Assembly (NCBI RefSeq): GCF_964204865.1
Contig: NC_135255.1
Span: forward strand, 1,116,001 to 1,180,000
Direction of reading: 5' to 3'
DNA: 64,000 nucleotides
DNA from: Styela clava
Lineage: Eukaryota > Chordata > Ascidiacea > Stolidobranchia > Styelidae
In this document: in pieces, positions 12,594-25,551 of the stretch
Numbering within the stretch: the first letter of the stretch is position 1
Layout: each line of letters starts with the position of its first letter
Translations under genes and position numbers: made by a program
Notes under the pieces: generated by a model
Told to the model about the DNA's origin: nothing
The model's database searches: none
The model's input: only the letters and a program-made list of their open reading frames with translations

Positions 12594-15100
12594 TTATGGT
12601 AAACAGAAGTGGAGTTATGGTAAACATGCAAGAAGTTCATGTTGCGTGGTATATCTATATAGGAATTCGTCCAGCAGTAGTTGGTACTACAGACTGCACT
12701 AGCATGTGTGGCAAGCTGACAAGATATTAAATAGCAGGTAAGTGAATTGTGCAGCAGGTTCAACAGATCATGATATCACTCAGTTACTGTGTTTTGTACG
12801 GTATGGTATATACAGGTAAATAATCATAACCGAAGTCAGTTCATTAGTTATAATAAAATTTTGTTGTGTATGTTGCAAAAATGTCATACCCTGGAGCAGA
12901 GGATAAAATGCAAGATTTTAATTTTTGGGCTGACGCAGAAAGAAGCCAAAGTTATACCAGTGACAACATTTGTCCATCAGTATTAAATAATAATCCCTTG
13001 GTAAAATTTAGGACAATAACTTATCTTTTTTACATTTCTAATTTTACAAAACGGCTAAGGTTTTACCGTACAGGTGCCGACGGGCTATTTAATCTCCGTA
13101 TATTTAACAATTGCTCTATTATAATATGAACATATAATCGACACTATTTTTCAACTGCGAGCGTTCGCCAAGTCAGTTTCGTACTTTTTTCTGATATTGT
13201 CTGCACTTGTGGTGATATTTCATGCAGTGTATTTATCGTTATTTCCATTTGTGCCGGGCGCACGGAGTCTAGTAAGGGTGTTACGTGAAAAAGCTTTACG
13301 TTCTTACCAACGGATAGACACTGTCCCACTTGAAGAAGCTTTAAGCTGATACAGTACAGACTGTGCAGTAGTTCCTTGGCGACAGATGTTGGTTGCGACA
13401 TATTGTTTCGTAGGGTCTCTTTTTATATTTCCACCACAGTCGGGCCGATGTCAACTGCGCGATCGGTTTCGGCTTTGTTCTCACTCGAGAATGAGACTTC
13501 ACTACTTGCGTTTAATGATGCAAGTGGCTACAACTCAAACTACAGCTTGTAATAAAGAAATACACATAATAAAGAAACTTTGTTTTTGGCTTAACTGACT
13601 CTGTTTCAGTGAAAATGCTGACTCAGAAGAAAACCAAGTGTAAATAATTGCAGTTGAATTCCGACTCCATACATTAATAATTCCCAACAAAGCGTGCGTA
13701 GTAAAAAAGAATACAGTTTTTGATTGGACACTGGCCAAGCAAATATTACCTTAGTGCAAATTTAACACAATACCACAAACTGCTGACATATCTAAATCCA
13801 AGGATGTTGTTCTTTTCGCACAATGTCACGTTCGTTTTTGTGATATTTACGCGTCCTTTCGTGCTCAAACAGTAAATGTTTTCAACTCGAATTTAACTTT
13901 TTCTTTCATATTTTTATTTTGATAGGCAATAAAACCGGAGTTGGTACCAAAGTTCAATTTCCGTTATATAACTCATCGCATGTGTAACTGCGTGAAATCC
14001 TCTTTCACGCCATGTGCTCCAATCGTGGACATCTGGTATTTGTTAGTCACAAACAAAACGCAACGAGCAAATGACGCCAGAAGGCCGGATTGAAACGCCC
14101 ACTACGCTCTCTCGTTCGATTGGCTAAGAATTCATTTACTGAGTCTTGCCTTTCTTTGTCCCACTTCTTCATATGCGTGGAACTTCTTCTACGTATTTTT
14201 CCTTACAAAACTAAAAAATTACAATCAATCATACAATTTTTTTCGTACATAATATGTTTAAAGACTTATTTGTTTAAATATTTGTCAAATAAAGCAACAT
14301 TTTTAAATATTAATTAAAATATAATTTTTGCAACAATCCAATGATTTTTTCTGTGTTCCATAAACTAATTATCACGCAATCTAAAGATGGTCTGATCAAG
14401 AGTTGTCAACGATTCATTTTAAATATTTTTCTGTCAAATAAGAATGCTGCAAATTTTGTAATTTTGTTTCAATCAACTTTTGAAACAGCTAAGGAATATT
14501 TTGAAGTTTAGCGGTAGAAATAGATTATCGAAAATTTTATCAAGATAAAGAGTATTTTACCGGATAACAGAAACTCTACCCCCCCCCCCCTCCTCCGAAC
14601 AAACCTTACTTGTTAGAAAAGTTGTTTGTCGCGTCTGTTTTTTTTTTTTTTTTCAATTTCCCAATGGACTTCAGTACATTTCTCACTGCATTTTGCAAAA
14701 CATCACTGGTACGAAATATTTGGTGCCAAATTTGTTGTTGATTCAATTAAATATAAGCAATGATGCATAAAATCCTTTTATATTTTTGTGGAGCACATTT
14801 ACATATTCAAATTCGTTTTCAATCTTAGTTGTACACATATCCTTGGTAAAGAAATCTAGATAATGAATTTTTCACATTGAACCGTCGCTGGGAAATCAGC
14901 GTAACTTAGGAACTTACACAAAATTATAGCTAAGGCACTTAGCAAAAGCACGCATGTTTCTGATTCACAAGCTTACCTGCATTAATAAGGTAGCAGATCA
15001 GTATATAAACTGCTTTCCCACTCTGACCCTCAGTGCAACGACCGCTAATGACTTAACTCGCATTGTATAAAAGAGAAAACAAAAATGATTTTAGTGTTTG
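12594..15100. other. No gene recognised; C and T homopolymers
   Basis: Intergenic DNA between the MITE and the 3' end of the phosphate transporter gene. It contains a C-run near 14578-14591 and a T-run near 14639-14654. Short open frames (12482-13600, 14090-14317) have no recognisable motif. Confidence 0.4.
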
Positions 15101-15106
15101 GATTTT

Positions 15107-15112
15107 TTTATT
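15107..15112 (-). terminator. Polyadenylation signal for the SLC34 gene
   Basis: AATAAA on the minus strand, 109 bases beyond the stop codon. A variant ATTAAA (15146-15151) lies nearer. Either could direct 3' end formation. Confidence 0.5.
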
Positions 15113-15220
15113 AAAAAAGTGGAGAAAGCTCAAAGAAAATTGTAATTTAATAAAAAATATATTATTGCATAATACACTATACATAAAATAAAACATGTAG
15201 AAACGTCAAATTAATTTTGT

Positions 15221-18187
15221 TTATAACTGTGTGGTGGTGTCATCAGAGTTGTATGCTGGGTTTTCGTTCCCTAAGTTTTCAAGAATATATAAATGATCCG
15301 AAAAGCCTTGCTTTTCTGAAAGTATCGGAGTAGCACCACTCGAATTGATAATTGATTTTTCATAGTCCACATCTATAACAGAGATGTTTTCCATGGAACT
15401 ATCATATGAAGGTGGATCTTGTTCTTCTGCTTCTTCTTCGTTGCAACATTTGCAACAAAGCAAAAATTTAGAAAACACTTTGTCGTATGGTTGCAATGAT
15501 CGCAAGGGCGCTGGGAGGAACTCCCACGTCTGCATTGACTCCGGAAGCCATTCTGGCTTACGTGATTGCAACACATTGAGAATAATAACACATATTACAA
15601 TAACTGCCACCAATATAAGAAACCCCCCCATGATCCAAATCCCTGCGAAGGAAAGGCCTAGAATTACTCCTGGAATAAGAAAAAAGGCAAAGATAAGATA
15701 GAGCACTGCGAACCATTTATACTCGGCAGTCGTGTTTCCCATGAATCTGGCTGCTCGCAGAGGGACTCTTCGCATTATCGGAATTGGATACCATATTAAA
15801 ATCCCGGATATATTAAAAAAGAAATGACAAAGAGAAAGTTGTAATGCGTAAATCATTCCAGCGTCGCTTTCTGTGGCAAATGCGGCAAGGATTCCAGTTG
15901 CTGTGGTGCCAATGTTTGCACCAAGTGTCAACGGGTACATACGCTTAAGGCTGATGACGCCAAGTCCAACTAACGGAGTCATTGTTGAGGTGAAAACAGT
16001 ACTGCTCTGCACCACGAAAGTAAGAATAGCTCCAGAGAGGATAGCAAGATAGCCTGAAAAGTTGAAAAAAAAACTTGGTAAATATTTTCATTCTAATTAT
16101 ATATAAACAAGTATAAATTAGGCTAAGTATTTATGTATATCATACCCATTAAAAGCAATTTGTGCAATAAAGAACTAAGCACCTACCAGATATCCATCCG
16201 AATGGGTACGGGAAATTTGTATTGAGAACTTTCTTTATCACACGCGCGACACTTCCTTTTAGCATAGAACTCAATAATTTCACCATCATGACGAGGCATG
16301 CGCAGAGAACAAATAAAGATAAAATCAGAATAATTCCCCCGACAGCTGGATCAGTCATCCCAGTATTGGCGAAAATGAAGTCGTGTACGTTGCCTAAGAA
16401 AGTATAAATATCCACTGTTGTTATTTTTATACCGTGAGTCTGTACTTACCGGTATATTCAAAATCTAGGTTCAGCATTAAAAACAGCATTATTAAAAAGA
16501 CATGTCATGTCTTACAAAAGTATATATGTTATAAATTGTTGTGATATTTTACCTGTGGCGTGTTCGAAAAAATAAATGTACTTGTTAATAAATTGTTGTG
16601 CTCACATTTTTCTACTCCAACTAGTACTGTTTCTTCCACGTTGCAATCTGTCGCAGTAAAATTACATTGGGTGCTGTTTCCTGAGTACGTTACGTTAATA
16701 GTCGCGTCATGTTGTTCACACCACACCTGAAAGTGAAGGAATACGGAGATATATTTTTTAAGTAATAAACAGATTATTCATCCCATTGTTTCACAAATGA
16801 TTTATTATATTACCTTTATCATTGAAGCGTCTGCTTCCAATGGAACTTCTAACGCGATCAAGCCGATGATAGTCTTGTTGACTTGTATAACGTGTTCGGT
16901 TAGTGGGTCTGTGATTACCTAAAAATATATTGAATTTTTATGTAATTTGTCCAAGCAACGATATGAAGAAAACGCTTCGATTACGAAGCAATGTCAATGT
17001 CAATACTAAAATGATAATAAAAACCCTGATGAGTAATTGTGCAAACTCGCTCTAAATTACATTGCATCACTTACATCTAACATATCGGGAGGTCCTTCAC
17101 CACCAGCAGAGTTTAAATTAGAGCTTGAAACGATTGCTTCTGTTGTTTTTTCCAAATAGCCGGTTAGTACTTCCAAAGGCAAAAGTATTATTACGCTCAG
17201 AAAATTGAACATGTCGTGAACAGTTGCACCACCGAATGACCTGTATTAAGGAAATAGAAAAGTTTTTTTTTTTAAATTTGAAATTGGTAGAGAAAAGAAG
17301 TTTTCTGTGCTTTTTCTTAGTGCATATTCATTTTGCCGAAATTTATTTATAAACGAAGGATTTGAATTCTATTACGCACTTTCGAAATTGATCTCGATCC
17401 ATCGATTGTGTCAAGGAAACAATGGTGTTTGTAACCGACGTTCCTATGTTTGATCCCATTATGATTGGAATTGCCTCGTGAACGTTCAAAACTGCAGAAA
17501 AAAAAGTTTTTTTTCCATACAAATACGATTTTGAGGGGGCTTCAATTTTTTCCTATTAGTTTAGTAATCTACGTTATATGATTGATGAAGCAACTTACTT
17601 CCGGCCCCAACCATAGTTATAATGATGGAAGTCGATGTTGAAGAACTTTGAACTAATACGGTCACCAAAATTCCAATGATGAGACCAGTTATCGGGTTAC
17701 TCAGATATTCATTGTTGAAAAGCTGGCCTCCAGTTTTTCCACCTGAGAAAAAATTGCACTGAATAATGTGATCAACCAAGCTGTAACCTATTATCATTAA
17801 ATTGATCGATCGATTGTATAAACCTACCAAGTATTTGAAACGCCGAACTCATGAGACTCAAAGAGCAAACAAAAATGTATAACGTAGCTAACACTCCAAA
17901 TATCTTCCCGATTATTTTCATAATATGGAGAATCTTGTGCTTTCCTGACATATCGCTAAACTTTTCGACGTCATCTACAAAAAAGTTCAAAATGAGTTTG
18001 AAATTTTTTTGAGTGCTTTTGGAGAAAAAATACGAATTATGCTTTTTAACATACCGTCATCACAGTCATCAATAACAATTGCCCAAGCATCCTCTTCTAA
18101 TTTTTTTCTCAACTCTTCATTCGTCATATCAATGTTACTGTTTTGAGCATTCAATTCCTCAGCTTCAATCATTTTATTGGTTGCCAT
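15221..18187 (-). CDS. Sodium-dependent phosphate cotransporter, SLC34 (NaPi-II) family
   Basis: Nine coding exons: 18187-18055, 17974-17828, 17742-17599, 17491-17380, 17240-17075, 16918-16814, 16726-(16582 or 16553), 16393-16187, 16053-15221, for about 663 residues (human SLC34A2: 690). Start ATG at 18187. The family imports inorganic phosphate with sodium at the apical plasma membrane. Diagnostic sequence: AFQILGGKTGG; first repeat [11 protein letters not shown] (about 120-131); [32 protein letters not shown]; second repeat [10 protein letters not shown] (about 400-409, QSST where vertebrates have QSSS); [38 protein letters not shown]. The large extracellular loop has three N-glycosylation sequons (NVT, NST, NFT). 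The tail has a Cys cluster CCKCC and ends TTQL, a class I PDZ ligand like the TRL end of mammalian NaPi-IIa. The exon 7/8 join is uncertain: the obvious donor at 16552 breaks frame, while a weaker one at 16581 keeps it. Confidence 0.95.
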
Positions 18188-19935
18188 TTTAAACAACAGA
18201 AAAATGAGCGACCGTAAAATCAAAAACTGACAGGGCGCCTTTCTGAATATCTAGCATCAACCGTTACCGATACTGGAATGGAGATCGCACCCGGTGCATG
18301 GCCCTTTTATTCTTTCCCAGGACATATTATAATCATTAAATGTTTTTCTTTCATGTAAATTTCTATGCATACTTATATTACTTGCGTAAACGATCGAAAG
18401 GAAGAATCTGCGTGTAAGTAAATATTGGTACATTCGTCTCGTGCTGAACGCATGGCATCATTCATGGCTTGTTGGAACTTTGGTTTGATTTACAGAAACA
18501 AATAAAGTACTGTGGGTTACGTTTATTGGGTAGTTCTCTTTTCCCGCATCAGACACTCCTTCCTCGTAACGTGGATAATTATGAGGCGCGCCGGAATGGG
18601 CGTATCCAAGAGTTCAAATCATGGACAGCTGTCTTTGTTTTAAAGTCATTTTGTGAGTTGTGTTGTATGTTTCTGATTTGTGAGTGGAGTACTTTAGTCA
18701 CTGGATTAGGATAATTTATGCTGCATGTAGTCGTAATTTAAAATCTTTAGACTGCGGAGTAAAATTCTAAAATTTGGAAAAATATTTTATTTTCGTCTCT
18801 TGAAAACTTTTGAGCAACTGAAACATCATAGCTTTATTATATACGATGGTGAAAACGAGTTAGAGTCACTCATATCCGACATTCCTTATCAGTAAAGTCA
18901 ACATTAGAAACCAAAGTCCGCTATTAGATGACTAAGACATCACCACATAGTAAGATGGTAAAGTATTTTTCGTACTATTGGTCATGGTTGCGTTATAAAC
19001 TTTTGCATTAATCAACTATTGCGTACATGACTTTTGAAATTTTTGTCCAAACGCAAGTTCAATCCCACAAACAAAAGCATGTTAGTGGAATTATCTATCT
19101 ATAGCACCGTTCCTTCCAAATAATGCAAGAATATAAGATATTTTGATGTATTTAAATCACTCAATATTTTCATTAGCAAAACCGGCATTAATCTCTAGTG
19201 CTTCAAACGCAGTATTTCTACCCGAGTCTCTTGTATTTTTAACACGTGTGTCGTTGAAATGTGAATGTTCGTTGAATTGCATTAATTTTATTATTTTCTT
19301 TATTAATCATATTTATTCGGCTTAACCTCGCCAATACGTTTCGAGTGATCTGAAAAATAAAAATGTATGAGTTGTTTGCCTTTGTATTATATAATCTAAT
19401 TTAAGAATCACCTGTCAATATATCATATTATATACCTTTGTAACATGCATGCGCTCAACGCATGGCACAATATGTGGGCGTGATAATGCGCTGCCTTGTG
19501 AGGTAGATATAATCCAATCGTATCGCAAGTCAGAGTGGGCTTGCTGATGGTGCAACTTATGTCCTGGGTATATTAAATTAATCAGGATGGAAATGGATCT
19601 GGGGGAGATTGGAGAAGCTGTAAAATATCTTTCATCCTCAAACTTATTAACCGTCATATATTAGAAGATCTGTCAAAACGAATTTTTATTTTTTCGTAAC
19701 AGTTATATTTATCATTAAAGATTCTTGATTTGATGAATGTTTTTACCGACAGATTTGTTAATCGCACAACGATAAGTCCAACAATTCAAGCTGTACCTGA
19801 CTAGAATTTCTCTTATTATTGATTAATTTAGTTTTTTTTAGTCAATGACTAAAACTAAACTTATTCCACCCAGTTAGTTATTACGGTGAATGAACTCGCT
19901 CACTCAGAGATTTCATAAATGTAAAAATGTTTACT
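18188..19935. other. No gene recognised
   Basis: Sequence upstream of the SLC34 gene. No confident TATA element or other coding region is visible. Confidence 0.4.
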
Positions 19936-19939
19936 TTTA

Positions 19940-20089
19940 CGTCGGTGTAAACTCAAATCGGCGCTCCAGAATTATGTGTACCAATGAGGAGGTAACTAAT
20001 TTTGTTCGCCTACTTTACATCAAGTTATGTAGAAAGACGGAAGCCTGTGGGCAGAGAGTATATTCACTTGGCTAACACAGACAGTCCCC
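19940..20089 (-). repeat. Dispersed repeat, copy B (inverted relative to copy A)
   Basis: Reverse complement of the family at 11921-12059, sharing ggcgctccag, ggaggtaa-taattttg, ttcgcctactttac and ctaacacagacagtc in order. Divergence is modest, so both are old copies of one interspersed repeat. Confidence 0.7.
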
Positions 20090-21830
20090 AAAGTCCTAGT
20101 ATATCTAAAAAAAGGGTAATCGGAATAAAAGTATGGCATAACCCTAACCTTGTACACATACTAAGGGAGTGCCCTCAAATCCAAAGTAGAAAATTACTGG
20201 CAACACGCCTGTACTGTGAAAAATTAATTTGGGAGGTAGTATGGCTAGTAACAATCTGCTAGTCGATTTTGAAAATAATGAAATATGCGTTAGACGTGGT
20301 AAATTTCGTTGTAGTTTTTAGTCGAACGGTGTATATTAGAAAAGAAAACTTATATTGCTGCAACATGCAAAATAATACAAAATACATGCGAAATTGAAAA
20401 ATCATCAACCTCAAAAAAAATCGTCATAAAATGAAAAAAATTTTTACGAGCTACGATATATTGTTACACGCAACGAGTCGTAAAATATCGTTTTTTCTTA
20501 TTTGGGAAAGCCCAATGGTAGCACCAATCCTGACAGCAGTAGAAGTTTAGATTTCGATTGAAGCAATCGATAAACATAAGAACAACTTTTTTTCAATATA
20601 TATATCCATATCGACTGACTAAATTTTGCATCAATAAGATATCTTCTCGGCCTGATGGTTTATCTACTTTCGTTTTAAAAAGTTGTTCTGTAGAGCAAAT
20701 AACAGAAGCCTTGGTTACATAGATGTATGTTTGTCACCGCACACGTCGATATTATTCGACGATACACAAAAACAGAAGAAATTTACGTCGGTGCTATCAA
20801 ATGTAAGAAATATAGAAAAATCATCTCTTTTGCGCCACTTTGGTTTATAAACTTATTATAAATGAATGAATATGCTAGTAATCGCATTTAGAGGTATCAA
20901 TTTCATAAGTTTTCATGGTGATGTTTGAAGATACATTACATGCATATATGCATGGCTCAAAATTTTTAAAATTTAGTTCAGTAATATTGATTTTCAAAAT
21001 TGGACGTTTTCGTAATCCTGAGAGGTCAAAGTTTGGCTAGAATAAAGTCTTGGAAATGAATGAATGTTTTTTCACAAGAACGAATTTATGCAAGAATACA
21101 CTTCACATTGGGTGTACTTTTGCGCACCGCAATACGCAATGTAAACGAATTGAATTTTCGGCCAACCAATTAATGCATGTTTCCCCGAGCGCCGATTTCC
21201 TTGTTTAATGCCGTAACAATGACCAATCAGCAAAAAGTAAACAATGACGTAGTAACAATTGTATTTTGTGCGGCCGCTCAGACACTTCTTACGTTAAGAC
21301 TAATATTCAAGCATGATTGTAAACATTGCCTCGTTTACGTGTTTTGCGTGTTATTTGTCAATTTTTATTTCTGTTTTCAAAAAATAGTTTCAAATAAATT
21401 AATGTGGATGAACATATGAGCCAGTTTGTAAGCGCTAACTCTCCAAAACACACACAATTTTGCAATGTGTATACAAAAATACAAAAACGACGGCCATAAA
21501 TTAATTGTAAATGCAGCACACGTGATAGAAAGTCACTCCAGCCGAACCAGAAACGGAAAAACGCAATGCCCTAATAGCACCTTTACAAACCAGACTAAAA
21601 CAATGCATCTGGGCAGACTGACTTTACAAACGATTACCACGTCAATAGTTATGGCTAAACAAACATCAATAAAGCAATTCTCGAATGACTGCGCCCCAAA
21701 ATATCTAACGAAACCTAGAGTGTATAGATATACCGGGAACATCATTTGCGAAGTAAAAATACTTTGTATACTTTGTATATTGTCTATACCGAAAAACTAT
21801 ACATTTTTGTTGTTGCTATTGTTTCAGTGT
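20090..21830. other. No gene recognised
   Basis: AT-rich sequence. The part from about 21120 may belong to the hAT relic that follows: it has the same GC-spiked style and an open frame from 21465, but no left terminus was found. Confidence 0.3.
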
Positions 21831-21839
21831 TTTTTTTTT

Positions 21840-22389
21840 TTGGTTGACGAAAATAAAACTCTCTCTCTCTCTCAATATGGATTCATAGCCATAAGTGACA
21901 TCAAAGAAATTTGTCCAGTTTGTGTCTTTTGTCATAATAAACTCTTAAATGAAGCCTTAGAAACTTCTTCGAACGATGCGATTGTCTCGTCGACGTCGAG
22001 ATTGTGTTATATAGGGCAGTTGATTCAAATTTCAAATGATAATGAGTTGAAAAGCATCTTTGCGAAATATACCTTGGCAGTGTTTTGGTCTATAATTTTC
22101 TATGAATACCCAGACGTTTGCGGGCGCTGTTACATTTTTTCTTATGTGAGGTCGAATTCTCAATATTGACAACTACAAAAAAGAAGGCTGAACGTAAGAA
22201 ACACGTAACGTGTATCACTGTCGACCATGTCTCCAAATTGGGAACAATTATTGGCCAGCAAACAAATGCAGATTTCGCAATAGATGGCATCACCTTTTTT
22301 TGAATATATTGTCAACACAAAGGTGGTCCGCCAAAATTTTGGTCAGGCTTTACCGGTCCGTCACTTAAAAAAGATTGCCGACCACTGGT
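21840..22389 (+). pseudogene. hAT transposase BED-finger relic with right terminus
   Basis: The open frame from 21465 includes, at about 21870-21985, QYGFIAIS then PVCVFCHNKLLNEALETSSN. This is the N-terminal BED-type zinc finger pattern of ZBED5-like hAT transposases (YGF, P-CV-C, L-NEA--PS); the HLxxxH half is lost. Downstream, ccggtccgtcac and gattgccgaccactg (about 22375-22389) look like a hAT right end. The rest of the transposase is absent. Confidence 0.45.
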
Positions 22390-23935
22390 TTACATCAATA
22401 AACATAGTAAAGTACCTTGGAAAAAATATGAGCCCATTTCAAAACGTCAAGTAATTAACCAACGTCAAGACCACGTTTTTCTTGCGTTTGTTGATTGTGT
22501 GATTAAAAACTATTGTTCGAGCCGACCGGAACAGAAATCTTCTGTATTTAAAAATCATTTTCGATGCAAACTTCTAGCCGAATATTAGTTCATGAATCTT
22601 GTTACAGTTAACTAAAAACATTTTCGTTAAATTATCAACCTCACTAGCTGAATGTTTACGTTTGAAGACAAGCTATTATGATAAGCTATTGATAATGTTA
22701 ATGTACCTTCGGCATATTAGTGTAGATTTCACAGTATAATTTGGTACAAGCTGGTACACATACTACGATCCGGTGTCCGCCATCTTGGTTCACATACTAC
22801 GGGAGTACCCAATTTAATGATGCTTGGTAGTTTCAATACCTTTTCAGGTTCCGTCATGAACCAATCACGTGAAGAACACGAGATATACATACAATCTGAC
22901 ACACCCGCTGGCTGTATAGTTCACAATCAACAAGCATTTCGTGCGAACCTTCTCCGTGACAACGGATTGAATTGCGTCACCCGGGCTTGTATAAAATGAT
23001 GAGAATCAATAACACATTGCCCACGTTAATATTGGAGCACTATCATTGTTGTGTTCATCAGGCATGATGACAATACACACGATGTGACACATATCTAAAC
23101 GACCTCAATTGCGAAATAGGGCAGTTATAATTTACGTGACTTCTGAATGACGACAACGGTGGGATAGCAACGTAGGCGGGAACATTACTAACAAAGTTCA
23201 AAGCACATGACATGGAGAAAGGTAACGACACAGATGAAAAGAGTACCGTGTTGTATAAAACGGAGTGATTTAAAATACTCTACAGTCCTATCAGAAATTG
23301 TTAATTGTTTTTGTAATGAATGTATAACTAACGAGAAATATTTTCTTTGTTGACAGCATTCGACACCAAGTAACCAGTCGCGGTGTAATTTATTAAGAAA
23401 GAGAAATAGGAGTAAGAATATCGAAGAAAATTGCAAAAAAAATATAAAGAGGTATAGAGCACAGATTGCCTCACAAGTAGAGAAACAAATAATATATAGA
23501 AAATCGAACTAATGAGGTCGATTTGGCCGGCGATAGAAGCAAGAGCCTATCGAATTGTAGCCGCAATTACATTCATTCGTTCAATGATTATCCATCAATT
23601 TTGTTCTCTGTACCTATGTGCCTTCTCGAAACACTCATACAACGAGTACATAGATAAGGTGAGTGGGAAAATATTTTTCTATGAAAGAGCATTTTATCGT
23701 ATAGTTATCTGAAGAACGTTTGCCGCCTCGCACATGGCATTCGTTAATAAGTCTCCTTCCGGAGAAATGGCTTCTGTCATCAACCCAGGCGTTGTTAGAT
23801 GATATGATTTTCTAGCTTAGATTGCTAATTACTTACTTATTGGTTTACGGCAATTGTTATTATTATTTTATTGCGCATGAGTTGGATTATCTTTTTGCAG
23901 CATTTAACGGTCCTATATTTGAGCGTCTAAGGTTG
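22390..23935. other. No gene recognised
   Basis: Intergenic sequence. A short direct repeat cacatactacg occurs twice at about 22757 and 22791. No coding signal is seen. Confidence 0.35.
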
Positions 23936-23937
23936 TG

Positions 23938-24143
23938 TGACGGTGATCGTACATTTGAACCAACGTACATTTGAGCCCATACATTTGCACCCGTATATCC
24001 GCGGATTCAATCTATATGAGGGTGCTAAAATCTATGGGTTAGGGTTAGTATAAGTTCAAATATCCGTAAAAAAAATCCATAGGTGCAACAGTATGCAGAT
24101 GCAATTGTCGTGGGTTCAAATGTAATGGAACCCGGTGTGACAA
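23938..24143. mobile_element. MITE-like imperfect inverted repeat
   Basis: The left arm reads gtgatcgtacatttgaac and then repeats acatttgagcc. The right arm, reversed, reads gtcacaccgggttcc followed by ttacatttgaaccc. The arms pair imperfectly over 40-50 bp around a core with ttagggttag. This fits an old palindromic MITE; target duplications are not clear. Confidence 0.4.
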
Positions 24144-25500
24144 CGACTGTAGTTAGTTCAGAATGCGTAAATTTCAAGAAACCTGAACATAATACTGTGA
24201 AACAAGCATTTTTACTGACCCTAGCTTTGTACCAAGATTTCCTGTAAGTCCTCGATATGTGATTACTAAATTCGCCTTATTTCTTTTTGAAGTGTCTTTT
24301 TGTGGTGGACAATGAGAAATACTTAACAATCGCAGAGGATGGCAGGTGATTGGCCTATAGATTCGCAACAGAGACTACGCGTTTCTACCGCAGAAATAAT
24401 ATAATTTCCTATAACAGCAAGTCACTACCAACAGAATGTTTTCCTATTCGCTGTGGGTTAAGAAACTGTTTTAGAGGGTTTCAAATGCGAAAACTCGATT
24501 TTGTGAGATAACAGCGTTCGCCGCTTTAAAATGCTTCTAAAATTCAAAAATTGCCTGCGCAAAAATCCACTTATTTTATATTTTTGTATGCCATGCTAGC
24601 GGGAAGCTCGTGTATTCCGAAATAGACATATCTGCACATTCATTAATCACGAAAATAATTTTCATTCATTGGCAATTTCGTCTAAACCCAATACTATTAC
24701 CCACCACTGATTTCAACAACACAAGGTCATTTCATGCAAAGATACCGGTATGTTCAACAAAGATTTGCAAGTATTTTCAGGACGGTTTGAACTTCGTCCA
24801 ACTCCAGGTCAAATGAATGTAAACAACAGCACGCGCATTTTTCGCAAAAGACAAACTAGTATAGTTATACTACTTCAAGTGAAAAGCAAATTGGTATATT
24901 TTGCATGTATTCAATAATAAGAGGTAAAGACAAGCATTCTAAATAGATATCAAGAAAATAGGATGTTCTTGAAGTATAATATATTTACTAAAGACGCAGA
25001 TGGATAATACAAACACTATATACATACGTTTACATTAAGACCAGGAATAGAACACAACTGGACTATGAAAAAATACAACTGAAATGTTGAATTGCATCCT
25101 CAAGTCATTCCCAAGTAAGAATGATTTTCAACGTCATAAATGCGCGAAAAAATGATGGTCCTTTTTAATTTACCAAACACACTATCAGATGTTTGGCAAA
25201 TCTTCAAATATCTGACTACTTGAAAAAATTAACTTCGTACGATAAAAACATAAACTCAATGCGATGACAAAATTATAATTATTCTTGGATAACACTGAAA
25301 GTTTCTAGGATATTCTGTAATAATTGAATATTAATATGGTTTTAGTTATGCATAAAGCGAAAGACATAAATAAATATAAGTTTAGTATAAAATAAAATCA
25401 TAAGGAATATTTCAATGCGAAATTTGTCAAAAGAAAATCATTTAATCAAAATTAATCATTGTAAAAATACAGCGCGTATAATCTGACTCCCCATCATTGA
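24144..25500. other. No gene recognised
   Basis: AT-rich sequence downstream of the MAM-protease gene on its strand. Nothing recognisable. Confidence 0.4.
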
Positions 25501-25506
25501 TTTATT
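25501..25506 (-). terminator. Polyadenylation signal for the MAM-protease gene
   Basis: AATAAA on the minus strand, 46 bases past the TAG stop codon at 25552-25554, a usual distance for a short 3' UTR. Confidence 0.7.
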
Positions 25507-25551
25507 TTAACAATAAAACTTCATTGAATTTGGAATAATAATCAACATTTT

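Noticed and set aside
15384..15701. 105-codon plus-strand open frame
   Set aside because: Antisense shadow of the last SLC34 exon.
21465..22169. 234-codon open frame on the plus strand
   Set aside because: Only the part at about 21870-21985 resembles anything (a hAT BED finger); the rest is low-complexity and repeat-like. Called a transposon relic, not a gene.
24034..24048. Telomere-like gggttagggttag
   Set aside because: Only two units inside a MITE-like repeat; no array.
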